In this document: piece by piece, positions 55,671 to 64,000 of the stretch
Numbering within the stretch: the stretch's first letter is position 1
Layout of the letters: each line of letters starts with the position of its first letter
NCBI GenBank assembly: GCA_016787785.1
Contig: JAEUTO010000010.1
Location: forward strand, 186,001-250,000
Reading direction: 5' to 3'
DNA: 64,000 bases
Origin: Bacteroidia bacterium
GTDB lineage: Bacteria > Bacteroidota > Bacteroidia > B-17B0 > Aurantibacillaceae
Notes under the pieces: generated by a model
What the model was told of the DNA's origin: nothing
The model's database searches: none
The model's input: only the letters and a program-made list of their open reading frames with translations
Program-made: the position numbers and the translations under genes

Positions 55671-56928
55671 TTAACCCTTTTTCCTCGCGTTTGTTATAAT
55701 CTAATATAAGTAAATAATACATAATAACGCCAAAACCATAGAGTACAGATGTAATTAAAAAAATATTTACGAACTGAAAACCCCGCGATAATAAGATCTT
55801 TACCATAAAACCACTTACGACCCAACTACCACTCCAGATGGCAGCGGTGAGTGCGCTGGTAATTTCGCGATTGTGTTTACCCACATAATTTAAAACTATT
55901 TCGGTGGTCATTGGTCCCGCCATATTCATTAAGGGCTGGCGCAATAAATAACAAATAGCAGCAATAACAACTGCAACAGAATACTGGCTATAAAATTGAG
56001 TAGTTGCCAAAGCTACCAACGATATAACAGCTAAAGATTGTGTAGTTGGAATAGCCACTTTATATCCAATATTCTTTTTTATTTTTGGCACCAGCATGGC
56101 ACTGTAAGCAACCAGCACGGCCGCTATAGCGCTTAGAACGGAGAAGCCACCTTTATCTACATGATGTATTTTATCAAAGAACAGACTTATAAAGGGAATG
56201 GTTAACCCGGCCCCGGTGGCAATAATAAGTGTTGGTATAAGTGCTTTAAATATCAGGAACCATTCTGTAGGACGGGCTTTATTTTCTTTACTCTCCGGTT
56301 TTTCAAAATGTTCAGATTCTATCTCTTTAAACTTCTTGATCTTCATTAAATAGAATAAACCTCCAAATCCAAGAACAGAAAAAAGAAGAAGTATAAATTG
56401 TTCATCAAAAAAAACAGGATTTATTTTATCGAGAATGGCGATAATAACACCACTTATTATTCCACCAAAGCTCCAGGTACTGTAACTTAAGGATATACCG
56501 GCAGTATGGTTTTCTTTTTTGGAATTTCGTAATATAAATGGTGCAACCGGTATTTGCATAAAGGTAAATGACGCACCCCAAAGTAAAAGTGAAATAAGTG
56601 TTAGATATTTTAGCTGGAACATAATGGAAAGCACGATGGCAATTCCAAATACGGGAACGCAAAGGTTAGAAAGGTAAAATAAAGGCATCAACTTTCTTCC
56701 TTTTATAAGATTACCAAGCGGCAAAGCCAAAATAAAAACGCCTAAGAACCTAAAGGTGATAAAGAGGGCAATTTCCTCATCGGTAAAGCCTTTTCGGGTC
56801 ATGTAAAGAGGTAAAATGTTCATGAACGTGGCATTTACCATCTGTATAAAGAATTCGGAAATGATCACGCGTAGTACTGCTTTCTCCAGATTCTTATAAT
56901 CTTTTATAAATGAAAATAGCCTATACAT
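55660..56928 (-). CDS. Major facilitator superfamily transporter
   Basis: The 422-residue protein has 12 predicted membrane helices with the MFS loop 2-3 motif visible as 'LGNLIKGRKLMPLFYL'. A central hydrophilic loop (about 200-225, KEIESEHFEKPESKENK) separates two halves. It is a generic MFS exporter or importer. It lies 311 bp from the divergent gene at 57240. Substrate unknown. Confidence 0.85.
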   Translation of the reverse strand: MYRLFSFIKDYKNLEKAVLRVIISEFFIQMVNATFMNILPLYMTRKGFTDEEIALFITFRFLGVFILALPLGNLIKGRKLMPLFYLSNLCVPVFGIAIVLSIMFQLKYLTLISLLLWGASFTFMQIPVAPFILRNSKKENHTAGISLSYSTWSFGGIISGVIIAILDKINPVFFDEQFILLLFSVLGFGGLFYLMKIKKFKEIESEHFEKPESKENKARPTEWFLIFKALIPTLIIATGAGLTIPFISLFFDKIHHVDKGGFSVLSAIAAVLVAYSAMLVPKIKKNIGYKVAIPTTQSLAVISLVALATTQFYSQYSVAVVIAAICYLLRQPLMNMAGPMTTEIVLNYVGKHNREITSALTAAIWSGSWVVSGFMVKILLSRGFQFVNIFLITSVLYGFGVIMYYLLILDYNKREEKGLIES

Positions 56929-57239
56929 GCAGGTTTCGGGGGCTTAAAGTGAAAATTGGCCAGGATTTTTGGCTAAAAAAGTACTGCATTAACGGGTTTT
57001 TGTTTTGTGGTCAGCAATAATAAAAGTATCAATAAGTTGCAAAAAATGCAAATTTGCGGCTTCTCTTAATCACTTTGCGTCAAATTCATGCTTTTGCCAT
57101 AAATATTTAATCCAAAATTATACTTATTCATTTTTTTCGAAAGATCGCTGGTGATAAGCAGTTTCATCAGGGTTTTAATTGGGGGTAATTTTGTTTCAAC
57201 AAATAACTCAAATAATTAACCAATTAAAAAACTAGAAAA
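56929..57239. promoter_or_regulatory. 311-bp divergent intergenic region
   Basis: No gene is visible. It holds a 10-bp palindrome GCAAATTTGC (57048-57057) and the -7 box TAATTTTG at 57186-57193 facing the 57240 gene. The rest is AT-rich with no conserved element. Confidence 0.5.
57186..57193 (+). promoter_or_regulatory. -7 box of the 57240 gene
   Basis: TAATTTTG matches TAnnTTTG and lies 46 bp upstream of the ATG, giving a typical leader of about 40 nt. Confidence 0.5.
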
Positions 57240-58139
57240 ATGAAAACTCAAAGCAAACAAACAAACAACTTCAAAAAGGGATTAGTAACACTTAGTTTAT
57301 CGTTTATTTTTTGCGGTGCAATTAGCGCGCAAGATAAAATGCTTTTAAAAACTGGAGAAGAATTAAATGTAAAGATCACAGAAGTAACTTCAACCGAAAT
57401 AAAATATAAAAATTTTGATAACCTTACAGGACCAACACGTATAATATACAGGTCGGAAGTTTTTTCGGTGAAGTATGAAAATGGTGCTAAGGATGTTTTT
57501 GCAAATGAAACAAAAAAAGGTGTGGTAAACGGTGAACCAAACACAAATCCACAGATCATTATTCAACAGCCTGCGGAACCAAATAAATTTGAGCCAGATT
57601 CTTCTGATTTTGCTAAAGTAAAACGTAAAAGATTTGGCGGACCTCGTATTGGCCTAACATATATTTCACCAGGTACAACTACAGATTATTTAAGTAGTGA
57701 AGGTAAGCAACCAATGATCACTCAATTTGGATGGCAGTTTGAAGGAAGATTATTTACCGTTGAAGGTAACACACAAGGTATAATCGAGTTTATTCCAATG
57801 ATAGGTGGCGTTGAGCAGGGCATGTTCATACCTAGCACAAGTTTATTAATTGGTATAAGGGGTGGCGAAAAAAGAATGTTTGAATTTGCAATGGGTCCAA
57901 ATTTTGCGATCACACGCGATTATAAAAGAGATGTAACAGTTCAAACAGGTGTAGTTATTGCTTTTGGAACCAGCTTTAAACACGGTAATATTAATTTTCC
58001 TGTAAATCTTGCTTTTGTACCGTCAATTGGAAGTAAACATGATGTGTATGATTACACTACAAATACTTCGACCAAACAAAGTTTTCAAACAGGTTGCAGA
58101 GTTTCATTAGTAGTTGGATTTAATTCAAGAAAAAAATAA
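57240..58139 (+). CDS. Secreted protein with a Bacteroidota N-terminal beta domain, unknown
   Basis: The 299-residue protein has a signal peptide (1-30, ending AISAQ). An N-terminal domain (about 31-85) follows the pattern DKxLLKTGEELxVKIxEVxxxEIKYKNxDN..GP.RIIYRSxVxxxKYENG, seen repeatedly in Bacteroidota proteins, and the region from 130 on is barrel-like (GGPRIGLTYIS, MFEFAMGPNFAITRD). I recognise the fold pattern but not a function. Confidence 0.65.
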   Translation: MKTQSKQTNNFKKGLVTLSLSFIFCGAISAQDKMLLKTGEELNVKITEVTSTEIKYKNFDNLTGPTRIIYRSEVFSVKYENGAKDVFANETKKGVVNGEPNTNPQIIIQQPAEPNKFEPDSSDFAKVKRKRFGGPRIGLTYISPGTTTDYLSSEGKQPMITQFGWQFEGRLFTVEGNTQGIIEFIPMIGGVEQGMFIPSTSLLIGIRGGEKRMFEFAMGPNFAITRDYKRDVTVQTGVVIAFGTSFKHGNINFPVNLAFVPSIGSKHDVYDYTTNTSTKQSFQTGCRVSLVVGFNSRKK

Positions 58140-58143
58140 TTTT

Positions 58144-59097
58144 TTAATGATTGGTAATAATATCAATATATGCTTTAATTTTTTCGAGATCGGTTGGTTC
58201 AAATTGTTCAAAGTCATCTTGATTCTTAAACCAGGTTAGTTGCCGTTTGGCATAATTGCGTGTGTGTTGTTTAATTTTGTCAACAGCAGTTTGTAAATTA
58301 TAACTCGCGTCTAAATAAGCATACAGTTCTTTGTAACCAACCGTTTTAAGTGCGTTTAGATGCTTTTGTTCTTGCAGTTCTTTCACTTCATCTAATAAAC
58401 CCGCAGTCATCATTTCATCAACGCGGTTATTAATTTGAGAATATAATTTTTCGCGATCAGTATTTATTAAAATTTTAACTGCAGTAAAAGAACGTTCTTC
58501 TTTGGGTTGATCTAAAAAAGAAGAATAGGGTTTACCGGTAAAACGGCAAACTTCCAACGCACGTATTAAGCGCTGGGGATTGTGGGTGTCTACAGAATTG
58601 AAGTAAGTTTCGTCTAGTTTCTTCACTTCGTTTTGTAGCCACTCTAAACCATTCTCTTTAAATTGTTCATTCAGTTCTTCACGAATTTCGATAGGCACTT
58701 CAATAAAATCATCAACACCATTTAACACTGCGTTTATGTAAAGTCCCGATCCGCCAACCAAAAAAACAATATCACGTTCTTTAAATAATTCGTTTAGTGT
58801 TAAAATGGCATCTTTTTCAAAATGCCCTGCCCCATATAATTCGGTAATGCTTTTTGTATTAATAAAATAATGTTTAACGGCATTTAACTGTTCGGCTGTT
58901 GGCTTAGCCGTACCAATGCTCATTTCCCTGTAAAACTGACGCGAATCTGCCGAAAGGATAACTGAATTGTAATGCTTTGCCAATTCAATGGAAAGCGCGG
59001 TTTTACCTACCGCAGTTGGCCCGGCAATAACAATTAAATATTTAGTTTTATCATAAATAACGGGGTAAAGGTAATTTTTATTCCAATAATTATTCAA
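58144..59097 (-). CDS. miaA: tRNA dimethylallyltransferase
   Basis: The 317-residue protein has the P-loop G26-P-T-A-V-G-K-T33, the catalytic Asp of the LSADSRQFYREMSIGTAKP motif, and VHxVGGSGLY-like 'FLVGGSGLYINAVL' and 'HNPQRLIRALEV' blocks. It attaches dimethylallyl to A37 of tRNAs reading UNN codons. The only possible start upstream of the P-loop is TTG 59097; an out-of-frame ATG lies 40 bp earlier. The 24-residue extension before the P-loop is longer than usual. Confidence 0.96.
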   Translation of the reverse strand: MNNYWNKNYLYPVIYDKTKYLIVIAGPTAVGKTALSIELAKHYNSVILSADSRQFYREMSIGTAKPTAEQLNAVKHYFINTKSITELYGAGHFEKDAILTLNELFKERDIVFLVGGSGLYINAVLNGVDDFIEVPIEIREELNEQFKENGLEWLQNEVKKLDETYFNSVDTHNPQRLIRALEVCRFTGKPYSSFLDQPKEERSFTAVKILINTDREKLYSQINNRVDEMMTAGLLDEVKELQEQKHLNALKTVGYKELYAYLDASYNLQTAVDKIKQHTRNYAKRQLTWFKNQDDFEQFEPTDLEKIKAYIDIITNH

Positions 59098-59163
59098 AAC
59101 CGTTTGTGAACAACTCTTTTTTAATTTTTGCCATGTTTTTTAAGGCTTTGGTATATTTAGGTC

Positions 59164-60600
59164 ATGCATAAACCGTGGCAAAGTTTAACCTTTGTACTTC
59201 TTGTATTTTTGGCTTTAGGCCTGTTAAGTTTTTCTTTTCCTAAAGATGGCATTGCTATATCTTCTAATTTAAAGTTAGACTTCCCTTCTTTAACTAGTTT
59301 GTTTGGTGATAAAACAAACAAAAAAGACATTTCTAAAATACTTGATGTTGTTAACAATATTGATACCACTTTTGCTATAAATGATACTACCACCAAAGTT
59401 GTTAAAGGAAAAGACACGAATGCTGTAAAACTCATCACAAGCATTCAAACAACAAATAAAGACGCACTCAAAAATTTCTTCGACGCTTTAACGGAATTAA
59501 AAACAAATCCAAAAGCTATACGTGTGTTGCATTATGGCGATAGTCAGATTGAAGGCGATCGCATTACAGATTATTTGAGATTGAAACTACAGGGACAATT
59601 TGGGGGCCATGGGCCTGGGTTAATTTCGCTAATGCCAATTGCACCAAGTGTTATAAATAAAATATCCAATGGTCCGGGTTGGGATAGGTATAATGTTTTT
59701 ACGAATAAAGACAAACGTGTGCCTCATAGTAATTTTGGTGTGCTAGCCTCTTTTAACCGATTTAGTAATTATAGAAAAGTAAATGATTCAAGCACCGTTG
59801 TAACTTCGAGTATTTCTGTTACTACCACAAAAGGTGGGGGTGCAAATGCGCTTGCATATAAAAAACTAAAGTTATTTTACGGCGGTGCGCAAACAAAAAC
59901 CTGGTGCGAGTTTTATGATGGACCTGCATTGGTTGGTGCAGATAGTTTAGAAGAGGGTGGGTCGTTTAGAATAAAAGAATACAATGTTGGTAATGGCTCC
60001 AATACACATCAGTTAAAATTTAGTGGTAAAGACAGTCCTGATTTTTACGCGATCTCTTTAGAAAGCGAAACAGGTGTGTTGGTAGATAATATAGCTTTGC
60101 GTGGTAGTAGTGGAACGTTTTTTCATCAGATAAATAACGGGCAGTTAAAACAATTTTACGATTATTTAAATGTAAAATTGGTAATTCTTCAATTCGGTGG
60201 TAATGCAACACCTTCTATTAAAGATGAAAAAACAGCCATTAATTATGCGGGTTATTTACGTTCGCAAATTAACATCGTAAAAAAAGCGGCGCCTAATGCC
60301 AGTATTTTGTTTATTGGCCCAGCCGATATGAGTATCAAGAAAGGTACAGAATATGAAACGTATCCTTTTCTTGAATCAACCCGCAATGAAATTAAAAAAG
60401 TGGTTTTAGAAAGCGGTTGTGCGTTTTTTGATATGTATGATTGCATGGGCGGAAAAAACTCTATGGCTGGTTGGGTAGATCAAAAATTAGCTGCAACAGA
60501 TTATATTCATTTTAGTCCGCAAGGTGCAAGGAAAATTGCTACGCTATTGTACTCAGCATTAATAAATGATTACAATGCTTATTTAAAAACAAAGAAGTGA
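59164..60600 (+). CDS. Membrane-anchored SGNH/GDSL-type hydrolase or O-acyltransferase partner
   Basis: The 478-residue protein has an N-terminal membrane anchor (about 7-23) and an SGNH fold: block I G125-D126-S127 (HYGDSQIEGD), the Asn-containing GGNAT block, and the Asp-x-x-His of TDYIHFSPQG near the C-terminus. This is the arrangement of AlgX/AlgJ-like and peptidoglycan O-acetyltransferase partners. With the MBOAT gene two genes downstream it likely acts in periplasmic acyl transfer. Its stop shares the GTGA of the next gene's start. Confidence 0.82.
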   Translation: MHKPWQSLTFVLLVFLALGLLSFSFPKDGIAISSNLKLDFPSLTSLFGDKTNKKDISKILDVVNNIDTTFAINDTTTKVVKGKDTNAVKLITSIQTTNKDALKNFFDALTELKTNPKAIRVLHYGDSQIEGDRITDYLRLKLQGQFGGHGPGLISLMPIAPSVINKISNGPGWDRYNVFTNKDKRVPHSNFGVLASFNRFSNYRKVNDSSTVVTSSISVTTTKGGGANALAYKKLKLFYGGAQTKTWCEFYDGPALVGADSLEEGGSFRIKEYNVGNGSNTHQLKFSGKDSPDFYAISLESETGVLVDNIALRGSSGTFFHQINNGQLKQFYDYLNVKLVILQFGGNATPSIKDEKTAINYAGYLRSQINIVKKAAPNASILFIGPADMSIKKGTEYETYPFLESTRNEIKKVVLESGCAFFDMYDCMGGKNSMAGWVDQKLAATDYIHFSPQGARKIATLLYSALINDYNAYLKTKK

Positions 60601-61847
60601 GAAACTTAAATTCTATATATAATTTCAAAATTAAATTACTTGCAATTTTTTGTTTAGGAGTTGCCGGCTTTTTTCATGCTCAGGAATCTGCTGTACCAAC
60701 ATATACTTTCATGAAAATGGAGTATAATCATCTTTATTTTTCTAATGATAGTACTAACTTTTTGAAGCTCTATAAAAAATTAGATGACCTTAAATTAAAA
60801 AAAATAAGTAGGGTAGGGGTAGCGCATTTTGGTGGCTCGCACGTGCAGGCCGGTACATGGAGTAGCACCTTTGTAAATAATTTGCAGAACGAATTTAAAA
60901 CAGTTGGCGGTGGCTATTTCGTTTTCCCTTATAAAATTGCAAAAACAAACGGACAGTCTTTTGCTACAACTTTTTCTAACGGTAACTGGAAACGATTTAG
61001 GGCAATGGGTAAGGATTTTTTTGTACCCCTAGGCATGAGTGCTTTAAGTATCTCCACGCGCGATAGCGTAACTAATTTTGGAGTTGCCCTAACCAAAAAA
61101 GCCGTATGCAGGAGTTTTAGTTCTATTAAAGTATATCATAATTTTACCGAGGGTTTTGAATTTAAACTTGACAGTTTACATAATTTCGCGCCAATACGAA
61201 CCGACTTTAAAGAATTCGGTTACACGCTTTTTAATTTTGAACTACCGATTGATTCTGTCAATTTTAGACTAGTGCGTAAAGATACCATGCATGCAGATTT
61301 TGTTTTGTTTGGTTTTAGTTTGGATAATGATCTGCAATCAGGATTTTATTTTGCAGGGCTTGGTGCTAACGGTGCGGCTAGTGGTTCTTTTTTAAAATGT
61401 ACAGATCTATCATCCCAATTCTCGAGTTTAAAAGCCGACCTGGTAATTATTTCTTTAGGTGTAAACGATACACAGGCAAAAGATTTTGAAAAAGGAGAGT
61501 ATATAGAAAATTACGATAGTTTAATAATGGTTATCAAAAAGGCAAACCCTAACGCTGCCATTATTTTAACCACCACTACCGATAATTTTATTCGCCGGAA
61601 AACTTCCAATAAGCGAACCGTGATTGCAAGAGATGCCATGTTTGAATTAATGGAAAAACATAACATTGCCATTTGGGATCTCTTTTCGTTAATGGGTGGC
61701 TATAAATCTATGATGAAATGGCAAAAGGTTGGTCTTGCCGGTAGAGATCGTATTCATTTCTCCCCTAAAGGATATATCTTACTTGGAAATTTGATGTACG
61801 ATGCATTGTATAAATCCTATTTAAATAATCAAAAAAAAGTTAACTGA
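60597..61847 (+). CDS. SGNH-like protein with altered block I, partner of the upstream SGNH protein
   Basis: The 416-residue protein starts at GTG 60597, overlapping the previous stop (GTGA). It has a signal peptide (1-28, ending HAQ), a block I reading H-F-G-G-S81-H-V (Asp of GDS replaced by Gly, Ser kept), a good block III (LGVNDTQ) and DRIHFSPKG with the catalytic Asp/His. The Ser-Asp-His triad is therefore formally intact despite the change at the GDS Asp, which usually orients the loop. It resembles its upstream neighbour and is probably a duplicated partner in the same acylation system. Confidence 0.78.
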   Translation: MRNLNSIYNFKIKLLAIFCLGVAGFFHAQESAVPTYTFMKMEYNHLYFSNDSTNFLKLYKKLDDLKLKKISRVGVAHFGGSHVQAGTWSSTFVNNLQNEFKTVGGGYFVFPYKIAKTNGQSFATTFSNGNWKRFRAMGKDFFVPLGMSALSISTRDSVTNFGVALTKKAVCRSFSSIKVYHNFTEGFEFKLDSLHNFAPIRTDFKEFGYTLFNFELPIDSVNFRLVRKDTMHADFVLFGFSLDNDLQSGFYFAGLGANGAASGSFLKCTDLSSQFSSLKADLVIISLGVNDTQAKDFEKGEYIENYDSLIMVIKKANPNAAIILTTTTDNFIRRKTSNKRTVIARDAMFELMEKHNIAIWDLFSLMGGYKSMMKWQKVGLAGRDRIHFSPKGYILLGNLMYDALYKSYLNNQKKVN

Positions 61848-61891
61848 TCGATTTTTTTAATAATATAATTGCTTATTCGCAAGACAAACCT

Positions 61892-63499
61892 TTGCTTTTT
61901 ACTCAATTATTCTTTTGGGCTTTCTTTTCAATTGTTCTTTTAATTTATTCAACTGTTTATAAAGTAAATAAATTGCGCACAGGTTATTTACTTGCAGTAA
62001 GTTTATTTTTTTATTTTAAAACGAGCGGTGTTTTTGTTGTTTTATTGTTGTTTACTATTTGCAGCGATTATTATTGGGGCGGACAAATAAATAAAACAAC
62101 CTCACACCTTAAACGAAAATTATTTTTAACGGTTAGTGTTATTTTAAATTTAACACTTTTGTGTTATTTTAAATACGCTTATTTTTTTGTTGACAGTTAC
62201 AATCAGATAACTGATGAACATATAAAATTCTTTAATCACTTTGCACAATTCTCAAATACGTTTTTCTCTACCGGGTTTAGTGTAGATAAGTTATTGTTGC
62301 CCGTTGGTGTTTCGTTCTTTACGTTCCAATCACTTTCTTATACGATCGATCTTTATCGTGATAAAATAAAACCTGTTAATAGTATCTTTGATTACGGTTT
62401 CTTTGTTTGTTTCTTTCCACATCTTGTTGCAGGACCAATTGTAAAAGCACACGACTTTGTTCACCAGATCTATCAGCCGTATAAACTCACAAAGTTTGAA
62501 TTTGGTATGGCAGCCTTTTGGATCATAAATGGTTTTTGTAAAAAAATTGTGGCCGATTATTTAGCGGTTAATTTTATTGATAGGATCTTTGATAGCCCAA
62601 CGTACTATAGCGGTATAGAGATGGTGTTTGGGATCTTTGGCTATTCATTACAGATCTATATGGATTTTAGTGGCTATACGGATATGGCTATTGGCTTGGC
62701 ATTGATATTGGGCTATCGGTTAAAAACAAATTTTAATTCGCCATACAAAGCAACAAGCACAAGTGAGTTTTGGAAACGTTGGCACATTTCTTTGTCTACC
62801 TGGTTGCAGGAATACTTATATATTCCTTTAGGTGGAAACAGAAAGGGAACTATCGGTTCTTACATTGCCATTTCCATTTTGGCGTTGTTTATGGTGTTAT
62901 TAAGCGGTAAACTTTGGTTGGTTTTGGTTTTAATGTTAATGGCGGTTATGTTGTTGGTGCTGGCTTATTTCTTTCCTAAAATTAAAGACAGTTTAAATAC
63001 CAATATTAATTTAATGGTTACCATGTTACTTGGTGGGCTTTGGCATGGCAGCAGCTGGTTATTTTTGATCTGGGGTGGATTGAATGGATTAGGTTTAATT
63101 ATTCATAAGCAATGGAAAAAGATCTCGCCATTTAAAAATGCCGACCATGTTGGATATAAGATTGCCTGTGTGCTCATAACGTTAACGTTTATAAGTTTTA
63201 CGCGTATTTTTTTTAGAAGTAGTAGTTTGCAAACAGTTGACACTATTTTTTACAGGATAGGTAATCATTTTGGATTAGACCTTATCTTTCAGGTAATTTA
63301 TGGGTATAGAGCGGTTTTTGCTTTAATGATAATAGGTTATTTGATCCATTGGATCCCCGAAAGACATAAAGAGGTATACCGTAATTGGTTTGCTTGTCAA
63401 TCCTATTATTCAATGGGTGCAATGATTATATTTGCCGTTTTTATGATGTATCAGCTAATGAGTGGCGAGATGCAACCCTTTATTTATTTTCAGTTTTAG
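61892..63499 (+). CDS. MBOAT-family membrane O-acyltransferase (AlgI-like)
   Basis: The 535-residue protein has 10-12 membrane helices and the MBOAT hallmarks: the invariant His in the LLGGLWHGSSWLFLIWGG segment and the 'FWKRWHISLSTWLQEYLYIPLGG' region with the usual Asn/His. AlgI-type proteins pass acetyl groups across the inner membrane to periplasmic SGNH proteins, and two such genes precede it. The start is TTG at 61892 (LLFTQLFFW...), with no alternative ATG nearby. A GTG follows the stop by one base, opening the next gene. Confidence 0.93.
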   Translation: MLFTQLFFWAFFSIVLLIYSTVYKVNKLRTGYLLAVSLFFYFKTSGVFVVLLLFTICSDYYWGGQINKTTSHLKRKLFLTVSVILNLTLLCYFKYAYFFVDSYNQITDEHIKFFNHFAQFSNTFFSTGFSVDKLLLPVGVSFFTFQSLSYTIDLYRDKIKPVNSIFDYGFFVCFFPHLVAGPIVKAHDFVHQIYQPYKLTKFEFGMAAFWIINGFCKKIVADYLAVNFIDRIFDSPTYYSGIEMVFGIFGYSLQIYMDFSGYTDMAIGLALILGYRLKTNFNSPYKATSTSEFWKRWHISLSTWLQEYLYIPLGGNRKGTIGSYIAISILALFMVLLSGKLWLVLVLMLMAVMLLVLAYFFPKIKDSLNTNINLMVTMLLGGLWHGSSWLFLIWGGLNGLGLIIHKQWKKISPFKNADHVGYKIACVLITLTFISFTRIFFRSSSLQTVDTIFYRIGNHFGLDLIFQVIYGYRAVFALMIIGYLIHWIPERHKEVYRNWFACQSYYSMGAMIIFAVFMMYQLMSGEMQPFIYFQF

Positions 63500-64000
63500 G
63501 TGGAAGGAAGTAAACATATTTATTTTAAAGGATTGAATGGCTTGCGTTTTTTTGCGGCCTTTGCAGTTATTATTACGCATATTGAATTGATTAAAGGACA
63601 AATGAATTGCCCAAACCTTCACGCTTCCAATAAAGTGATATTTGAATTGGGTGGGCTTGGTGTGGTTTTCTTTTTTGTGTTAAGTGGCTTTTTAATTACG
63701 TATTTACTCCTCAAAGAAAAAGAACTAACAGATACAATTAATGTAAAAAAATTCTACATCAGAAGGATACTACGCATCTGGCCATTATATTTTTTAGTTG
63801 TTATTCTTGGTTTTTTTGTGCTGCCACATTTTCATTTTATGGAAATTCGTTTCTTTTCAAAGTTTAATGCGCACCTCTCTATCTTAAATCTGGTTTTGTT
63901 TTTAGTTATGTTACCAAATTTGGCGTTTGCGATCTTCAGGCCTTTGCCGCACATTGGCCAATCATGGAGTATTGGTGTTGAGGAACAATTTTACCTTTTG
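63500..64000 (+). CDS. Acyltransferase-3 (OafA/YrhL-type) membrane protein, 5' part only
   Basis: The frame opens with GTG at 63500, immediately after the MBOAT stop, and stays open to the last base (167 residues). It starts with 'GLNGLRFFAAFAVIITHIE', the acyltransferase-3 N-terminal signature with the essential His (ITHIE), and shows 'FFFVLSGFLITYLLLKE' and the RRILRIWPLYF motif. OafA-type proteins O-acetylate lipopolysaccharide or other glycans in the inner membrane. Its C-terminal part is outside the window. Confidence 0.88.
   Translation, partial: MEGSKHIYFKGLNGLRFFAAFAVIITHIELIKGQMNCPNLHASNKVIFELGGLGVVFFFVLSGFLITYLLLKEKELTDTINVKKFYIRRILRIWPLYFLVVILGFFVLPHFHFMEIRFFSKFNAHLSILNLVLFLVMLPNLAFAIFRPLPHIGQSWSIGVEEQFYLL

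Noticed and set aside
57048-57057. GCAAATTTGC palindrome in the 56929-57239 gap
   Set aside because: Short, AT-centred and expected by chance in this composition.

Overview
The window is 64 kb of an AT-rich chromosome from a member of the Bacteroidota. Several things point there: five secreted proteins end in a type IX secretion (T9SS/Por) sorting tail, lipoproteins carry short S-C-K/A-K lipoboxes, promoters look like the Bacteroidota -7 box TAnnTTTG, Shine-Dalgarno sequences are rare, TTG/GTG starts are frequent, and the families are typical of the phylum (BBP2 porins, choice-of-anchor B proteins, TPR-fused histidine kinases, DUF4293). Genus cannot be read from the sequence. I saw no rRNA or tRNA gene, no CRISPR array, no insertion sequence and no phage genes.

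Layout. 1-8.9 kb: the tail of a probable di-haem cytochrome c peroxidase, a lipoprotein and a barrel protein, then housekeeping genes (MBL hydrolase, alpha/beta hydrolase, msrC, ligA, a single-domain response regulator, a methyltransferase, an HTTM membrane protein). 8.9-18.9 kb: a surface/export block with a lipoprotein, a 3-hydroxyacyl-CoA dehydrogenase, three tandem choice-of-anchor B T9SS proteins, a BamA/TamA-type protein and another T9SS protein. 19.0-20.7 kb: a foreign-looking one-gene cassette with an attC-like palindrome, a GNAT acetyltransferase and a decayed copy of a gene start found intact 5 kb away. 20.7-28.7 kb: a NarL-type two-component pair, a T9SS beta-helix protein, a PagL-like lipid A deacylase, a barrel protein and a TPR protein that stops at the start of a SpoIIE-type domain. 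28.7-31.3 kb: an ABC exporter and 3-hydroxybutyrate dehydrogenase.

31.4-43.7 kb is the most notable region. It is an inorganic-carbon uptake island on the minus strand: beta-carbonic anhydrase, two SulP transporters, the DabA/DabB bicarbonate-accumulating complex with all four expected DabA active-site residues, a porin-like barrel, a UbiA-like protein and two small membrane-anchored acidic proteins. No RuBisCO or other autotrophy gene is visible, so the likely role is supplying bicarbonate to carboxylases in a heterotroph. This is followed by an M28 peptidase, two tandem BBP2 porins, and a kdpD-kdpE-kup operon in which a shortened KdpD and a KdpE sit with the constitutive-type K+ transporter Kup instead of KdpFABC. 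Tandem 11-bp repeats lie just upstream.

51.8-59.1 kb holds envelope and housekeeping genes (M23/LysM peptidase, DUF4293, MFS transporter, miaA). 59.2-64 kb is an acyl-transfer cluster: two SGNH-type proteins, an MBOAT acyltransferase and the start of an acyltransferase-3 protein cut by the window end. It probably O-acetylates a cell-surface polymer.
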